Source: Leuctra nigra (Eukaryota > Arthropoda > Insecta > Plecoptera > Leuctridae). Taken from it: a DNA stretch of 64,000 nucleotides. Every line of letters begins with the position of its first letter. The stretch's first letter is position 1. Made by a program: the position numbers and the translations under genes. Below are positions 31,571 through 43,055 of this stretch, in pieces. A model generated the notes under the pieces. That model was given only the letters and a program-made list of their open reading frames with translations. It did not search any database and was not told the origin of the DNA. Where the stretch lies: the NCBI GenBank assembly GCA_934045905.1, contig OW203768.1, positions 1,578,316-1,642,315 of the forward strand, in the 5' to 3' direction.

Positions 31571-33809
31571 CCCTTCAAATGGAATAGTAAATACCTGAAT
31601 TACAACTCTTGACTATATTCAAGTTACTATCTCTGGCCGAATTGTAGGTAACATCGTTTTGAAGCATAAACCTTAATTTTGTATTTCCTGGAAGATTCTA
31701 CATAGATCGTATTAGCTACTAGATTTAGAATATCTCCCCCGTTCAAACGCCAACAACAATGCAGACCTTGACGTTAAAACCAATGCGACACGAGTGTTCT
31801 GTCTTGTCCCTCCGCCCCGAATACTTCCAGTGCGATGTTGATCTGCACGTCTGCATTGCGCATGAAAGTATAAACAACTTGTCTTGCACTTACTTGTACC
31901 AACCCCCAGAGTCAGTGCTGCATGCATGGAAATACATGTTGAGCACTGCTGCTACATGGAACATGGAACATGCAGGACATGGAACACTGCATTGTATGTA
32001 GATACATGCGTAGAGCATCCTTTCAATCATGTCGACTGCATCCTTCACATCCTTGGCATCATTTACATCCTCCACATCTGCAAAGTATATCAAGATAATT
32101 TTTTCTAAATGTTCACAATTTTACAACCGAACCATTCAATTGACCAATGTAGATCTGACCAAACTACGACGTCATAAAACAAAAGTCAATGTTTGGTCAC
32201 AATCAAAGAGCTTGTATACACAGCAAATTGAACACATGATATTATTAGAATAATGTTGAATTCGTACAGAATTTAACAGTTTTACAATCAACAAATTGCC
32301 GTTAATAATAGTATTGCTTTAAGCTATCTACTTGAATATTGTTCAGTCTTAATTAACTTCTCATAAGATAGGAAGGGCCTATTTAAGTTGACGGAACTAT
32401 CCAGTGACAGACGCCATTGAAAAGTAAAACGCTTTGGCAACATACCTGTCAAAATACTATTTGTTTCGTTGTAGCATCTGTAATAATTGTCCAGCAAATC
32501 ATCAAACATGATTTATATGATTTAAATATATTGATTGTATTATTTCAAGTGATAAATTAAACTAGATTAAACACGTGTGAGCTATTTCTTTGATCTTTCT
32601 GAATTTCATTTGTTTGAATGAAAAATTGTTTTTTCTAAGAACCCTGGAGCTACCATGGTAATACTAATACATTGGTCAATTATTCGAGGTCCACTTCGAT
32701 GGACCTGTTATTTTCATAGTTTTAGTAGAAATGACAAATGAATTGAAGGTTCCTATTAGGCCACAAGCTCTTCATCACCATCTCAACACTCTGGCACACA
32801 TGATAAAATATGTTCAATTTGAGGGTTTTGTGATGGTTGTCCTGAAAAGTCCTATATATGATCACGACATGGACACGACAAATAGTGTAGATAAAACGAA
32901 TGAATTTGGCATGATCTATATTTACAATAATAGTTGTAGGTACAATGAAAAGTGATTTCATTTGTGAAAAGAACCCATTTAAATAATGTCCGCGAACCTG
33001 GTGTTGGAAAGAGATAACAATTTCATCGCATGACTGATGCAGTACAAAACAAACACACAGCCCTGTTGATTCCTGTCTGTTACAAACACACGGCCTTGTT
33101 GTTTCTACAGTTGATTCCTGGCAGTTATCGCGCCAACAGAGTCCAGCAGTGTGATTGTAGCACCACACTCAGTGCACGTGATTGACAATCAATCCACTGG
33201 CCGATATAATGCGCGGGGCGGGAGGGGGGGGGGGGGGGTTGTAAATCAGCCTTGGCTTGGGGAAGGACTAACGGAGGACTCTTCGAAATGCTTGGAAGAC
33301 TTTGACCACAGCTTTCCTGACAGATTATCCATCAGTAAAGCGGAGTCTTAAAATAAGTTTTTCGTAGAACCAATTGGCCGATCTTGCTCGAAATCAATAG
33401 GTAAAATCAGCAGTTAGTAATGAATCTTTTGTGAAAAGTTGGCCTGATCTATTACTTGGTTTGTCCTGTAATATGAAAAAGACACAGACAGAGATTCGAT
33501 TTATAAAGTTTGAAATGACATTGTCGACACAAATGTTCTCTGCTCTCATGTTTGGTTTTGACGCGCGAGGACTGAGCGATCGACATCGAAGTCACGTGGC
33601 ATCTGTCAGATGTCAGATCGATATTAATCGAGATTTCTCCTCATAAATCCCCGTGTCTTGATGGCAACAAATGCACGTCAGCTCAGCAACTGCAACAGAC
33701 GGTCAGCGTGATTCATGGCGGTCGATCAATCAGTTCGACCCCGGGGGCCGACTGTCCTGAACATGGTCCAGCAAGATTCTCTGTTCCTTGTAGACATTAT
33801 GATGAGACT
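31571..33809. other. No gene seen
   Basis: Unassigned. Holds short direct repeats of ACAAACACAC(A/G)GCC with a TTGATTCCTG block at about 33055-33125, ACATGGAACATG-type repeats at 31955-31990, and a G15 run at 33224-33238. Confidence 0.4.
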
Positions 33810-34075
33810 TGTTTTATTGTTCTGTAGCGAGGCTAATGGCGACGGATGAATGATTATGATAATGATTGGGAGATGATGATGAAGAGTAGGTGAGGATGGA
33901 CGGTGGGAAGGAGGCGGTCGTGGCCTATTAGTAGGGAACCTTCCCAGCCTTTGCCTCTCGACTGAGGGAAACCACGCAGTTAACTCAGTCAGGAACGAAG
34001 GCTCAGGGAATCGATCCCGAGACCTCCTGATAGTAAGTCAGAGCTTTACATCCTGAGCCAACTTGCACACTGAAC
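33810..34075 (-). repeat. tRNA-derived SINE, reference-quality copy
   Basis: Near-complete minus-strand copy. In sense orientation the head has A box TTGGCTCAGGATGTAAAGC and B box GGGATCGATTCCC; the body is GGTTTCCCTCAGTCGAGAGG then GGGAAGGTTCCCTACTAATA and GGCCACGACCGCCTCCTTCC; then the CATCAT segment and CATCCGTCGCCATTAGCCTC. The last bases of the 3' end (GTGCGACG) are deleted. A and B boxes indicate Pol III transcription and a tRNA origin. Confidence 0.9.
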
Positions 34076-35440
34076 TCAAGTCTTACCAACTACATAAAAT
34101 TACAATTTTAATGTCTTGATATTTAAAACTTTCGAAAAATAAACAAATTATTTTGAACTTTCATGTTGAACGTGAAAGTGCCATTTTCATATTAAAACCT
34201 GCTATAAAAGGAAATCATCTTTTCTCAATTCTGGGTGCCTATTCTCGAATAGAAACCGCGTGCGACAATGTTTGATACGAAACCAAGATGGTGGCAGGCA
34301 ACAATGAGATGACATCACGATTATCTTGTTTCATGTATAAACTTCCATCTTCCTGAGCAGTTTTGCCTGCCTTCTTCCTCCCGGCCCGACTCTCAGCCCA
34401 GCCCGTGAGCGATGGAACGTGCAAGGCGGGTTGCTGTCATCGGGCGCACAATTACCTCGGCGCTTAATTAGATTATTAACTCTATGTTAATGGAATTACA
34501 CGGGTTTGATGGAACGACGCTAATAATAGACAACATTATAAAGTCCGCGCGCCATCTACAACTGTAAGCATTGCATGCTGGGTTAATATTGTGGCCCACT
34601 CGCTCCACCGTTCATTTCTTATGGGATTAGGTAGGCGAAGTTTTATTTTTCCTCAGCTTGGTGATGCCATAATGAAGCTACAGAACAAGTAAACAATTTA
34701 AATTGTATTAAAAACATCTTGATTGGGATATTTCATCCTGTATTATTTTTATTTTAACGTAATGTCAACAGTTTCGGTCCATATGTTTGGACCTTCTTTT
34801 AGAAGAAGAAAAAACAGAAATAAAGTTTTTTCCCGTGAACTTCCCGGGAATATTCCCATACAACTATTGGGAACATTGGGAATAATTGTAGCCGTCGGGA
34901 ATTTACATATCATTAATTCACTATTTCGGATCACAGCACAACTAAATGCATTCCCTCATTTGCTTAGTTACTACCTACATGGGCAACTTCTTCCCTAGAA
35001 TTCACTGTTTTTGATTGCACTTGATATTGAAGAACCCAGCTCTCAAATTTATCAGGCATCAATCACAATTTAATTTAATAAGATTAAATTAAAATTGCTC
35101 TCTTTAAAATGTTTGGACTACACGCGGATAAATTTAGTTGCTTCAAATGAAAATATATCTATTTAGTGCGGGTCGCACATCTCTTATCTCGAATGGTAGG
35201 AATGATAATGTATACTGATTTTTCTGTATTATCATTGTGGGTATTTAAACAAAAAATATGCAACATTGAGCCACATGTAAAATGCTCTCTTTCATCACGT
35301 GAAAGACGGAAAAGGAAATACCTTTGGACTTGGTAAATATAATGTTATGTTTACATAATAGGACACAAAGAACGGTCCTGAACGATCTGTTATGACCTCT
35401 TTTTCTATTAATTACTCTGATAATTACACAATGAAGTTTA
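34076..35440. other. No gene seen
   Basis: AT-rich, unassigned. Minus-strand and plus-strand open frames near 34240-34425 and 34720-35000 are short and featureless. Confidence 0.4.
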
Positions 35441-35449
35441 AACACAGAT

Positions 35450-35700
35450 CTAAGGGGGCGGAACTCTTGCGCGCCGTGTGTTTCAGTACAGCTTCTAGAA
35501 CCAGCTGTCAAAGTGGCCACACTAGCGCTCGCCAATGCAGTGCGGCACGCCGCGCATGCGCAGTGATTTTGTAATGTTGTCTATTCAGCGACTTGCGGTC
35601 ACGAGGCGCCGTGCGCATGCGCTACGTGTCTACAATAACCAGGAGAACGCGCTGTGTAGCGCGTTGATGAGCGAGCACCCGCCGTGCATGGCAAGTGGAA
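35450..35700. promoter_or_regulatory. CpG-rich island with two NRF-1-type palindromes
   Basis: GCGCATGCGCA at 35552-35562 and TGCGCATGCGC at 35612-35622 are near-perfect NRF-1/ewg-type sites 60 bp apart in a CpG-rich block. The distal part (AACGCGCTGTGTAGCGCGTTGATGAGCGAGCAC) resembles 42118-42155 inside the foldback loop, so the block is at least partly repeat-derived. It may be a promoter or a CpG-rich repeat end. Confidence 0.35.
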
Positions 35701-35734
35701 ACGATATACAATCATTTGAAGAGTACAAGGAAGA

Positions 35735-35930
35735 ACGCTGTAAGTTTTTTTATGAGCTTACCCTCGGTTTTAAGAAAATTTTGCCAAAAAGTCTTCAATA
35801 ACGCAATTGAAATATCGATTTGTATGGAAGATAGATACAAGTTTCAACATAGAACTTTGTTTATCTCAGTTTCATCCGAATGTGACTCAGAGCGTTCTTT
35901 CCCTGTATCCTTCTTTTGCGAGTGATCAAG
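35735..35930 (-). repeat. Dispersed repeat family C, copy 2
   Basis: Reverse complement of 31345-31570 at high similarity. It leads at 36180-36310 into an inverted copy of family B, suggesting that B and C are parts of one longer element. Confidence 0.7.
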
Positions 35931-36179
35931 GTGCGATGTTTACTTTATCGATAGACTTGATCAATTTTGAAATATTGTATTTCTCTGATTACCTAAGATG
36001 GAGGGATGTTATTAACAACTACTAATTGGTTGACAATTATTTCGAAATAATGAGCTCATAATTCTCCTCACGTTCTTGACACTGAATTCGATAAAAAAAT
36101 GAAATATGAGCAAATGTACTTCTAGTGACCATGGCAATTTGCAACTTGGATAGGCAAACTCTTCAGTATCCTTTGGACA

Positions 36180-36310
36180 AACAGTTTATTTTCAATTTTC
36201 AACCACACAGAGGATTTGGCAAAGAATAATTATGGCATTAGTGTGTGTGCAAAAATTGAAATCGACTGGTTGAACGGTGTGACCTGGGCAGTGCCTACAA
36301 ACAAGCAGAA
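36180..36310 (-). repeat. Dispersed repeat family B, inverted copy
   Basis: In reverse complement it shows CACTGCCCAGGTCA and TTGCACACACACTAATG, as at 17065-17120, and AACTGTTTGTCC in place of AACCGTTTGTCC. Confidence 0.6.
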
Positions 36311-36889
36311 GAGTGACCTTGAATACTGCAGTGTCGTACGAGCTCCATCTATGTTCAAAGCTTTTCATCTTATTAAAAAGAGTTTTTTGAAAACTTGATT
36401 CTAAAATATTATTTATAACTCAATGTGTCCATCCTTCATTAAAACTTAGCGAAAGGATTGAAAACAGGGAAAGTTATTGAAGTTTGAATCTCCAATTCTT
36501 TTCCATTGAATCGAAGAAAACTCAAGATAATTACTTGAAGACGTCTCGTTTGAAACCAGAACTTGAGTATTTCTTGAGTTTTTCATTTCAATGTATTCAA
36601 TGAACTGACTTGTAATTACTTGACTGGATATTATTGAATATGAACTTTATGTTTGTCCACGCAAGCAGACAGCAGTATTCGGTTCAGGACCCATGATACA
36701 TCAGACCGGGAACACAATGTTGTTATTTAGGGGATGGAGTCGAGCAAAACCACCCCTCTCAACCACCGTCTCGAGGACAAATCGAGATCGTTGTGTCTTA
36801 TTCTTTGTGACCCCAGCGTTATGGCCACAAAGTGCTATCATTTGATTTAGAACCAACAGTTGATGGGAGATTGCAACAGAGTTGTGGTT

Positions 36890-37340
36890 ATCTTCAAGCT
36901 GCTTCCACAGATATTACAAATATCATGGAATCTTTTATTTGTTCGATGGAGCAAGTTGGCCCAGGCACTTACTAAGTTTTGTCAAGTTGTATTTAACAAA
37001 TCCCACCATTGGTAGAAAAATTAAAATTAACCTTTTTTATTTAAGTTCACATTTTGTATGGCCAACATTTTCTCACATTTTAAACATTTTCAGCCAAATC
37101 GGTCAAGAACATTCAAAGAAATTCACATTTTAAGCTTATTTCGAAATATTTGTCAATTAGTTTATCGACCAATTTCGATGAAAATTTATAAAATTTTATA
37201 CATTGTTGGCATCAAAGAAATTGCTAAATTTCAACTATCGGAAGATGTTTACTTCTCAGCCAATCTGAATTTTGGAAAAAATTTAACTGTACCTATTCTT
37301 CACCATACAAATGTTCATTCTGCGCCATTAGGGTAGTTTT
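36890..37340 (+). repeat. Possible further copy of family B
   Basis: Contains TTGGCCCAGGCACTTACTAA, CAGCCAAATCGGTCAAGAAC and AATTCACATTTTAAGCTTAT, which parallel blocks of family B at 17070-17320. Strongly diverged; boundaries uncertain. Confidence 0.35.
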
Positions 37341-37369
37341 AGAACAGTGCGACGTTATGAAAAGCAATG

Positions 37370-37610
37370 CCGGGATAGTTCCAAGTGTAGAGACGATGAC
37401 GTCATCTCCACGGCCTGCTCATCTGCTCCGCCGTTGCGCGTCGAACCCGGGACGCCCGGCGGCGTCTCATTAGCGTCGGCGTCGCTTGTACCGCCGTCGG
37501 CGTCGCGAGAGTATTCCCGTGTCTCCCCCCGGCGCCCCTCTCCCCCCCCCCCCCCCTCACGCACCCCGCACGCACAACTTCTGCGTTGCGTTGCGAGAGT
37601 AAATATATGT
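37370..37610. promoter_or_regulatory. GC-rich island with a CRE palindrome and C15 run
   Basis: CpG-dense sequence including GATGACGTCATC at 37396-37407 (a perfect CRE core), GCGTCGAACCCGGGACGCC (B-box-like in reverse) and GCGTCGGCGTCGC repeats, followed by a C15 run at 37542-37556. The 126-codon frame 37347-37727 crosses these low-complexity parts and is not called as a gene. Confidence 0.3.
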
Positions 37611-38195
37611 ACTCATATGTTTGACGGAGTTGAGAGTTTTTCTCCTTTTAGCGAAAATCAATCGGCTTTTCATCATAACTTATTTGTAAACCTCGTACCT
37701 ATTCCTGAGATACGTGAGAGGACTTGATAAAGATCAGCAAAGAAGAATCCAGAATGCGTAGAAACTTTGGGGTTTCTGATTTTCTCGCTTTTCGTTGATG
37801 CAACACCTCGAAACAAAATTCCGTAACACACAGAAAACATATTTGCCAACTGTTAGCATCATATGATGAGAAAAAATGAATCGATAAAAATATCTACAGT
37901 TAAATGATTGTATCTGCCCAAAATTGTGTGCTGTTTTTTTTGCTAGGAAAAAAACCCAAATCATTTAAAAATTAACAAGGTGCTTTTACTTTTCGATAGG
38001 AAGTTCAATTTTGACAGTCGTTTCAAAACAAGATTTTAATTTTAACAGTTCTTCAAGTTCTTAACAATTTGGTCTAAAGCTTGGACTTTCACTCGGTCAG
38101 ACGATTTTGATCAAAAGCTGACTGCAAACCAGACTTGTGTTCTTGACGAATTTCAGCTCAATCAGAGAAACGGTGTGGCTTGTCGCACGAATAAC
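37611..38195. other. No gene seen
   Basis: AT-rich flank of the foldback element; nothing recognisable. Confidence 0.4.
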
Positions 38196-38204
38196 CGGAA
38201 AAAC
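38196..38204 (+). repeat. Foldback target-site duplication, left copy
   Basis: CGGAAAAAC abuts the first base of the inverted repeat (AGGTCCGTGACC) and is repeated exactly at 45197-45205. Confidence 0.85.
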
Positions 38205-41200
38205 AGGTCCGTGACCTCAGCACCCCCTTTTTGGAAATTTGGAATTCCGCCAACGGCATTCGTTTGTGCTTCGTTTGTGCTCGTTTGTGCACTAAAAAAT
38301 TTCGTTTGTGCCTAACTCGAACACATAAATATGGGCCAAGGACGAATGGGGTGCTGAGGTCACGCCAGCACCCCCACTTTGGAAATTTGGAATTCCGCCA
38401 ACGGCATTCGTTTGTGCTTCGTTTGTGCTCGTTTGTGCACTAAAAAGTTTCGTTTGTGCCTAACCCCTTCAACCCCTAATGAGCAAATCAAAATTTTGTA
38501 AAACGTGACCTCAGCACCCCCACTTTGGAAATTTGGAATTCCGCCAACGGCATTCGTTTGTGCTTCGTTTGTGCTCGTTTGTGCACTAAAAAGTTTCGTT
38601 TGTGCCTAACCCCTTCAACCCCTAATGAGCAAATCAAAATTTTGTAAAACGTGACCTCAGCACCCCCTTTTTGGAAATTTGGAATTCCGCCAACGGCATT
38701 CGTTTGTGTTTCGTTTGTGCTCGTTTGTGCACTAAAAAGTTTCGTTTGTGCCTAACCCCTTCCACCCCTAATGAGCAAATCAAAATTTTGTAAAACGTGA
38801 CCTCAGCACCCCCTTTTTGGAAATTTGGAATTCCGCCAACGGCATTCGTTTGTGCATCGTTTGTGCTCGTTTGTGCACTAAAAAGTTTCGTTTGTGCCTA
38901 ACCCCTTCAACCCCTAATTCGCAAATCAAAATCTTGTAAAACGTGAACTCAGCACCCCCACTTTAGAAAATTGGAATTCCGCCAACGGCATTCGTTTGTG
39001 CTTCGTTTGTGCTCGTTTGTGCACTAAAAAGTTTCGTTTGTGCCTAACCCCTTCCACCCCTAATGAGCAAATCAAAATATTGTAAAACGTGACCTCAGCA
39101 CCCCCTTTAAGGAAATTTGGAATTCCGCCAACGGCATTCGTTTGTGCTCGTTTGTGCACTAAAAAGTTTCGTTTGTGCCTAACCCCTTCAACCCCTAATG
39201 AGCAAATCAAAATTTTGTAAAACGTGACCTCAGCACCCCCACTTTGAAAATTTGGAATTCCGCCAACGGCATTCGTTTGTGCTTCGTTTGTGCTCGTTTG
39301 TGCACTAAAAAGTTTCGTTTGTGCCTAACCCCTTCACCCCTAATTATTAAATTCAAGTTTTGGAAAAAAGTGATCTCAGCATCCGACTAAGGAAATTTGA
39401 AATTTGAATAACGACATTCGTTTGTGCTTCGTTTGTGCTCGTTTGTGCACTAAAAAGTTTCGTTTGTGCCTAACCCCTTCAACCCCTAATTCGCAAATCA
39501 AAATTTTGTAAAATGTGACCTCAGCACCCCCCTTTGGAAAGTTGGAATTCCGCCAACGGCATTCGTTTGTGCTTCGTTTGTGCTCGTTTGTGCACTAAAA
39601 CATGTCGTTAGTGCCTAAACCCTTCAACCCCTAATTCGCTAATCAAAATTTTGTAAAATGTGACCTCAGCACCCCCCTTTGGAAAATTGGAATTCCGCCA
39701 ACGGCATTCGTTTGTTCTTCGTTTGTGCTCTTTTGTGCACTAAAACATGTCGTTTGTGCCTAACCCCTTCAACCCCTAATTCGCAAATCAAAATCTTGTA
39801 AAACGTGACCTCAGCACCCCCACTTTAGAAATTTGGAATTCCGCCAACGGCATTCGTTTGTGCTTCGTTTGTGCTCGTTTGTGCACTAAAAAGTTTCTTT
39901 TGTGCCTAACCCCTTCAACCCTTAATTCGCAAATCAAAATCTTGTAAAACGTGACCTCAGCACCACCACTTTAGAAATTTGGAATTCCGCCAACGGCATT
40001 CGTTTGTGCTTTGTTTGTGCTCGTTTGTGCACTAAAACATGTCGTTTGTGCCTAACCCCTTCAACCCCTAATTCGCAAATCAAAATCTTGTAAAACGTGA
40101 ACTCAGCACCCCCACTTTGGAAATTTGGAATTCCGCCAAAGGCATTCGTTTGTGCTTCGTTTGTGCACGTTTGTGCACTACAAAGTTTCGTTTGTGCCTA
40201 ACCCCTTCAACCCTTAATTCGCAAATCAAAATCTTGTAAAACGTGACCTCAGCACCCCCACTTTAGAAATTTGGAATTCCGCCAACGGCATTCGTTTGTG
40301 CTTCGTTTGTGCTCGTTTGTGCACTAAAACATGTCGTTTGTGCCTAACCCCTTCAACCCCTAATTCGCAAATCAAAATTTTGTAAAATGTGACCTCAGCA
40401 CCCCCTTTTGGAAAATTGGAATTCCGCCAACGGCATTCGTTTGTGCTTCGTTTGTGCACGTTTGTGCACTACAAAGTTTCGTTTGTGCCTAACCCCTTCA
40501 CCCCTAATTATTAAATTCAAGTTTTGGAAAAAAGTGATCTCAGCATCCGACTAAGGAACTTTGAAATTTCAATAACGACATACGTTTGTACTTCGTTCGT
40601 GCTCGTATGTGCACTAAAAAGTTTCGTTTGTGCCTAACCCCTTCAACCCCTAATTCGCAAATCAAAATTTTGTAAAATGTGACCTCAGCACCCCCTTTTG
40701 GAAAATTGAGAGTCCGCCAAAGGCATTCGTTTGTGCTTCATTTGTGCACGTTCGTGCACTACAAAGTTTCATTTGTGCCTAACCCCTTCACCCCTAATTA
40801 TTAAATTCAAGTTTTGGAAAAAACTGATCTCAGCATCCGACTAAGGAAATTTGAAATTTCAATAACGATATACGTTTGTACTTTGTTTGTGCTCGTTTGT
40901 GCACTAAAAAGTTTCGTTTGTGCCTAACCCCTTCAACCCTTAATTCGCAAATCAAAATCTTGTAAAACGTGACCTCAGCACCCCCACTTTAGAAATTTGG
41001 AATTCAGCCAACGGCTTTCGTTTGTTCTTCGTTTGTGCTCGTTTGTGCACTAAAAAGTTTCGTTTGTGCCTAACCCCTTCAACCCCTAATTCGCAAATCA
41101 AAATCTTGTAAAACGTGACCTCAGCACCCCCTATTTGGAAATTTGGAATTCCGCCAACGGCATTCGTTTGTGCATCGTTTGTACTCGTTTGTGCACTAAA

Positions 41201-41769
41201 AAGTTTCGTTTGTGCCTAACCCCTTCAACCCCTAATTCGCAAATCAAAATCTTGTAAAACGTGACCTCAGCACCCCCACTTTAGAAATTTGGAATTCCGC
41301 CAACGGCTTTCGTTTGTTCTTCGTTTGTGCTCGTTTGTGCACTAAAAAGTTTCGTTTGTGCCTAACCCCTTCAACCCCTAATTCGCAAATCAAAATTTTG
41401 TAAAATGTGACCTCAGCACCCCCTTTTTGGAAAATTGGAATTCGGCCAACGGCATTCGTTTGTGCTTCGTTTGTGCCTGTTTGTGCACTTAAACATTTTG
41501 TTTGTGCCTAACCCCTTCAACCCCTAATTCGCAAATCAAAATCTTGTAAAACGTGACATCAGCACACCAACTTTGGAAATTTGGAATTCCGCCAACGGCA
41601 TTCGTTTGTGCTTCGTTTGTGCTCGTTTGTGCACTAAAACATGTCGTTTGTGCCTCACCATATCAACCCCTAATTCGCAAATCAAAATCTTGTAAAACGT
41701 GACATCAGCATCCCCACTTTGGAAATTTGGAATTCCGCCAACGGCATTCGTTTGTGCTTCGTTTGTGCT
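38205..41769 (+). repeat. Foldback left arm: 146-bp satellite, about 24 units
   Basis: Unit: GTGACCTCAGCACCCCC, TTGGAATTCCGCCAACGGCA, then four copies of a 10-bp TCGTTTGTGC motif split by CACTAAAAAG, then CCTAACCCCTTCAACCCCTA and CAAATCAAAATTTTG. A diverged unit type (GATCTCAGCATCCGACTAAG, CAATAACGACAT) is interspersed near 39375, 40540 and 40830. The outermost unit is unusual: CTAACTCGAACACATAAATA leads to GGGGTGCTGAGGTCACG, an inverted copy of its own start. Confidence 0.95.
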
Positions 41770-42608
41770 GTAAGACAAGATTTGCAAAATCAGCTTTGTG
41801 TAGACTATAAGATTGTGTGAGATGAAAATATCACGCAAAGCATATTCATAGCAGTCGTGTGAGCATAAATTATAAAGCTTGACCATAGCTTGACGGGGTA
41901 CAAAATTGGTAGAAATCCATACGACTACGAGTGAGCATGGAAAAACCACAACGTTACGGCGTTTTGTCGACAGAAACATGAATGGCATAATATTTGTTCA
42001 AAAATTTACTGATTAAACTGAGATCAGGTCTCTATCAAGATTTTGTCCCGTTTGTGTTTGGGCGGGGTTGTGTTCTTGGTTTTATCTGCCACACACTTGA
42101 ATGTCTACTAACTACGAAAACGCTCAGTGTTACGCGTTGATGAGCAAGCACAGATACGCGCAACATCAGGCGCGTAGGAACTTTATTTTGAAAGGGGGGG
42201 TCAAAATTATAGAGGATCGATCGATGTCAGGAAAAGGTAGTTCGCTGCTACAAGGGAACTGGGGGACTCACACCCAGTTAGCCCAGCAGAGCCTTTTTTG
42301 AATTTTTGATAAAAAAAAAATAATCGAATTTTAAGCTTTTTTATCATTCTTTTCACAGAAATATAAAATGTGAGATATGCAATATTCTGTGGAAACTTAA
42401 GAAAAAATGTTTTTATAGAATCCCCAATGCCCCGCAGGGCATTTTTTATGTCTTGATAAAAAAATTATTAAATTCGACGCTTTTATGCAATCTTTTTTTT
42501 TAAGGAAATTAAAAATTTGTGTATGCAATATTCTTGGGGAAACAAGAGACAAAATGAAAATTTCGTTATTTGACAAAATCCCAAATAGCCCCGCAGGAAA
42601 ATACTTGA
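41770..42608. other. Foldback loop, unique part
   Basis: Non-satellite sequence between the arms. It includes CAGGCGCGTAGGAAC at 42168, a motif also seen at 57613 and 59955, and a degenerate two-copy repeat of about 130 bp in which each copy ends with GCCCCGCAGG (about 42430 and 42588). Open frames at 41536-41988 (minus) and 42101-42301 are short and show no transposase features. Confidence 0.6.
42596..42608 (+). repeat. 13-bp target duplication, left copy
   Basis: GGAAAATACTTGA, repeated exactly at 43012-43024 and flanking the GC-rich retroelement insertion. Confidence 0.8.
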
Positions 42609-43011
42609 TTAATTAATTGATTAGTTTGGTTTAACGGCGCGTCAACGACGAGGTTATATTGCGCACATTCATTTTTTATTTAACTTTATTGAACATAATT
42701 GGAGGACATAGGGAGGGTCGACCTAACGGGCCCGATCCGGGGGAGTCCCTCACTGGTGGGAAGGCCAAGCCGGAATGGGGACAGACCGAGGGGGGGGGGG
42801 GGGGAGGGGGGGAGACTTCGGGCCGGTGGGACCCGATTTCAGGGGGATCACCATCTCGAGAGGGGAGGCCGGCCCGAGGGGCCCGCGAATTTGGGAGGGC
42901 ATGGGTAAGACTAGGTCGACCCTGGACTGCACTTCGTTGGGACCAACACTCGTTATGTGAGGCGGCCCCTTAAGCCCCACCACCGCGTCAAGGTGGCAGT
43001 CCATTGGTGGG
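42609..43011 (-). mobile_element. Non-autonomous retroelement inserted in the foldback loop
   Basis: A 403-bp insertion between 13-bp direct repeats. Read on the minus strand it starts CCCCACCAATGGACTGCCAC and CTTGACGCGGTGGTGGGGC and ends GCGCCGTTAAACCAAACTAA plus a TTAATTAA-type tail. GC-rich body with a G15/C15 run, AT-rich tail and long duplication fit SINE-like or 5'-joined retrotransposition. The 104-codon Gly-rich open frame in it is a low-complexity artefact. Confidence 0.7.
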
Positions 43012-43024
43012 GGAAAATACTTGA
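43012..43024 (+). repeat. 13-bp target duplication, right copy
   Basis: GGAAAATACTTGA, identical to 42596-42608. Confidence 0.8.
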
Positions 43025-43055
43025 ATTCTAGTGAAAGAGAATAGATTATGAATCA

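Noticed and set aside
37347..37727. 126-codon frame as a gene in the GC-rich island
   Set aside because: It crosses a C15 run and GCGTCGGCGTCGC repeats; the opposite strand is equally open.
41536..41988. 150-codon minus-strand frame as a possible foldback transposase
   Set aside because: Half of it is satellite sequence, the rest is hydrophobic without DDE-type or zinc-finger features.
42118..42155. Hammerhead ribozyme core (GTTGATGAGCAAGC)
   Set aside because: The core would need CTGATGAG and a GAAA partner with three helices; these are not present.
42659..42973. 104-codon glycine- and arginine-rich frame in the foldback loop
   Set aside because: It lies in a G-run-containing retroelement insertion; all frames are open because of low-complexity GC sequence.
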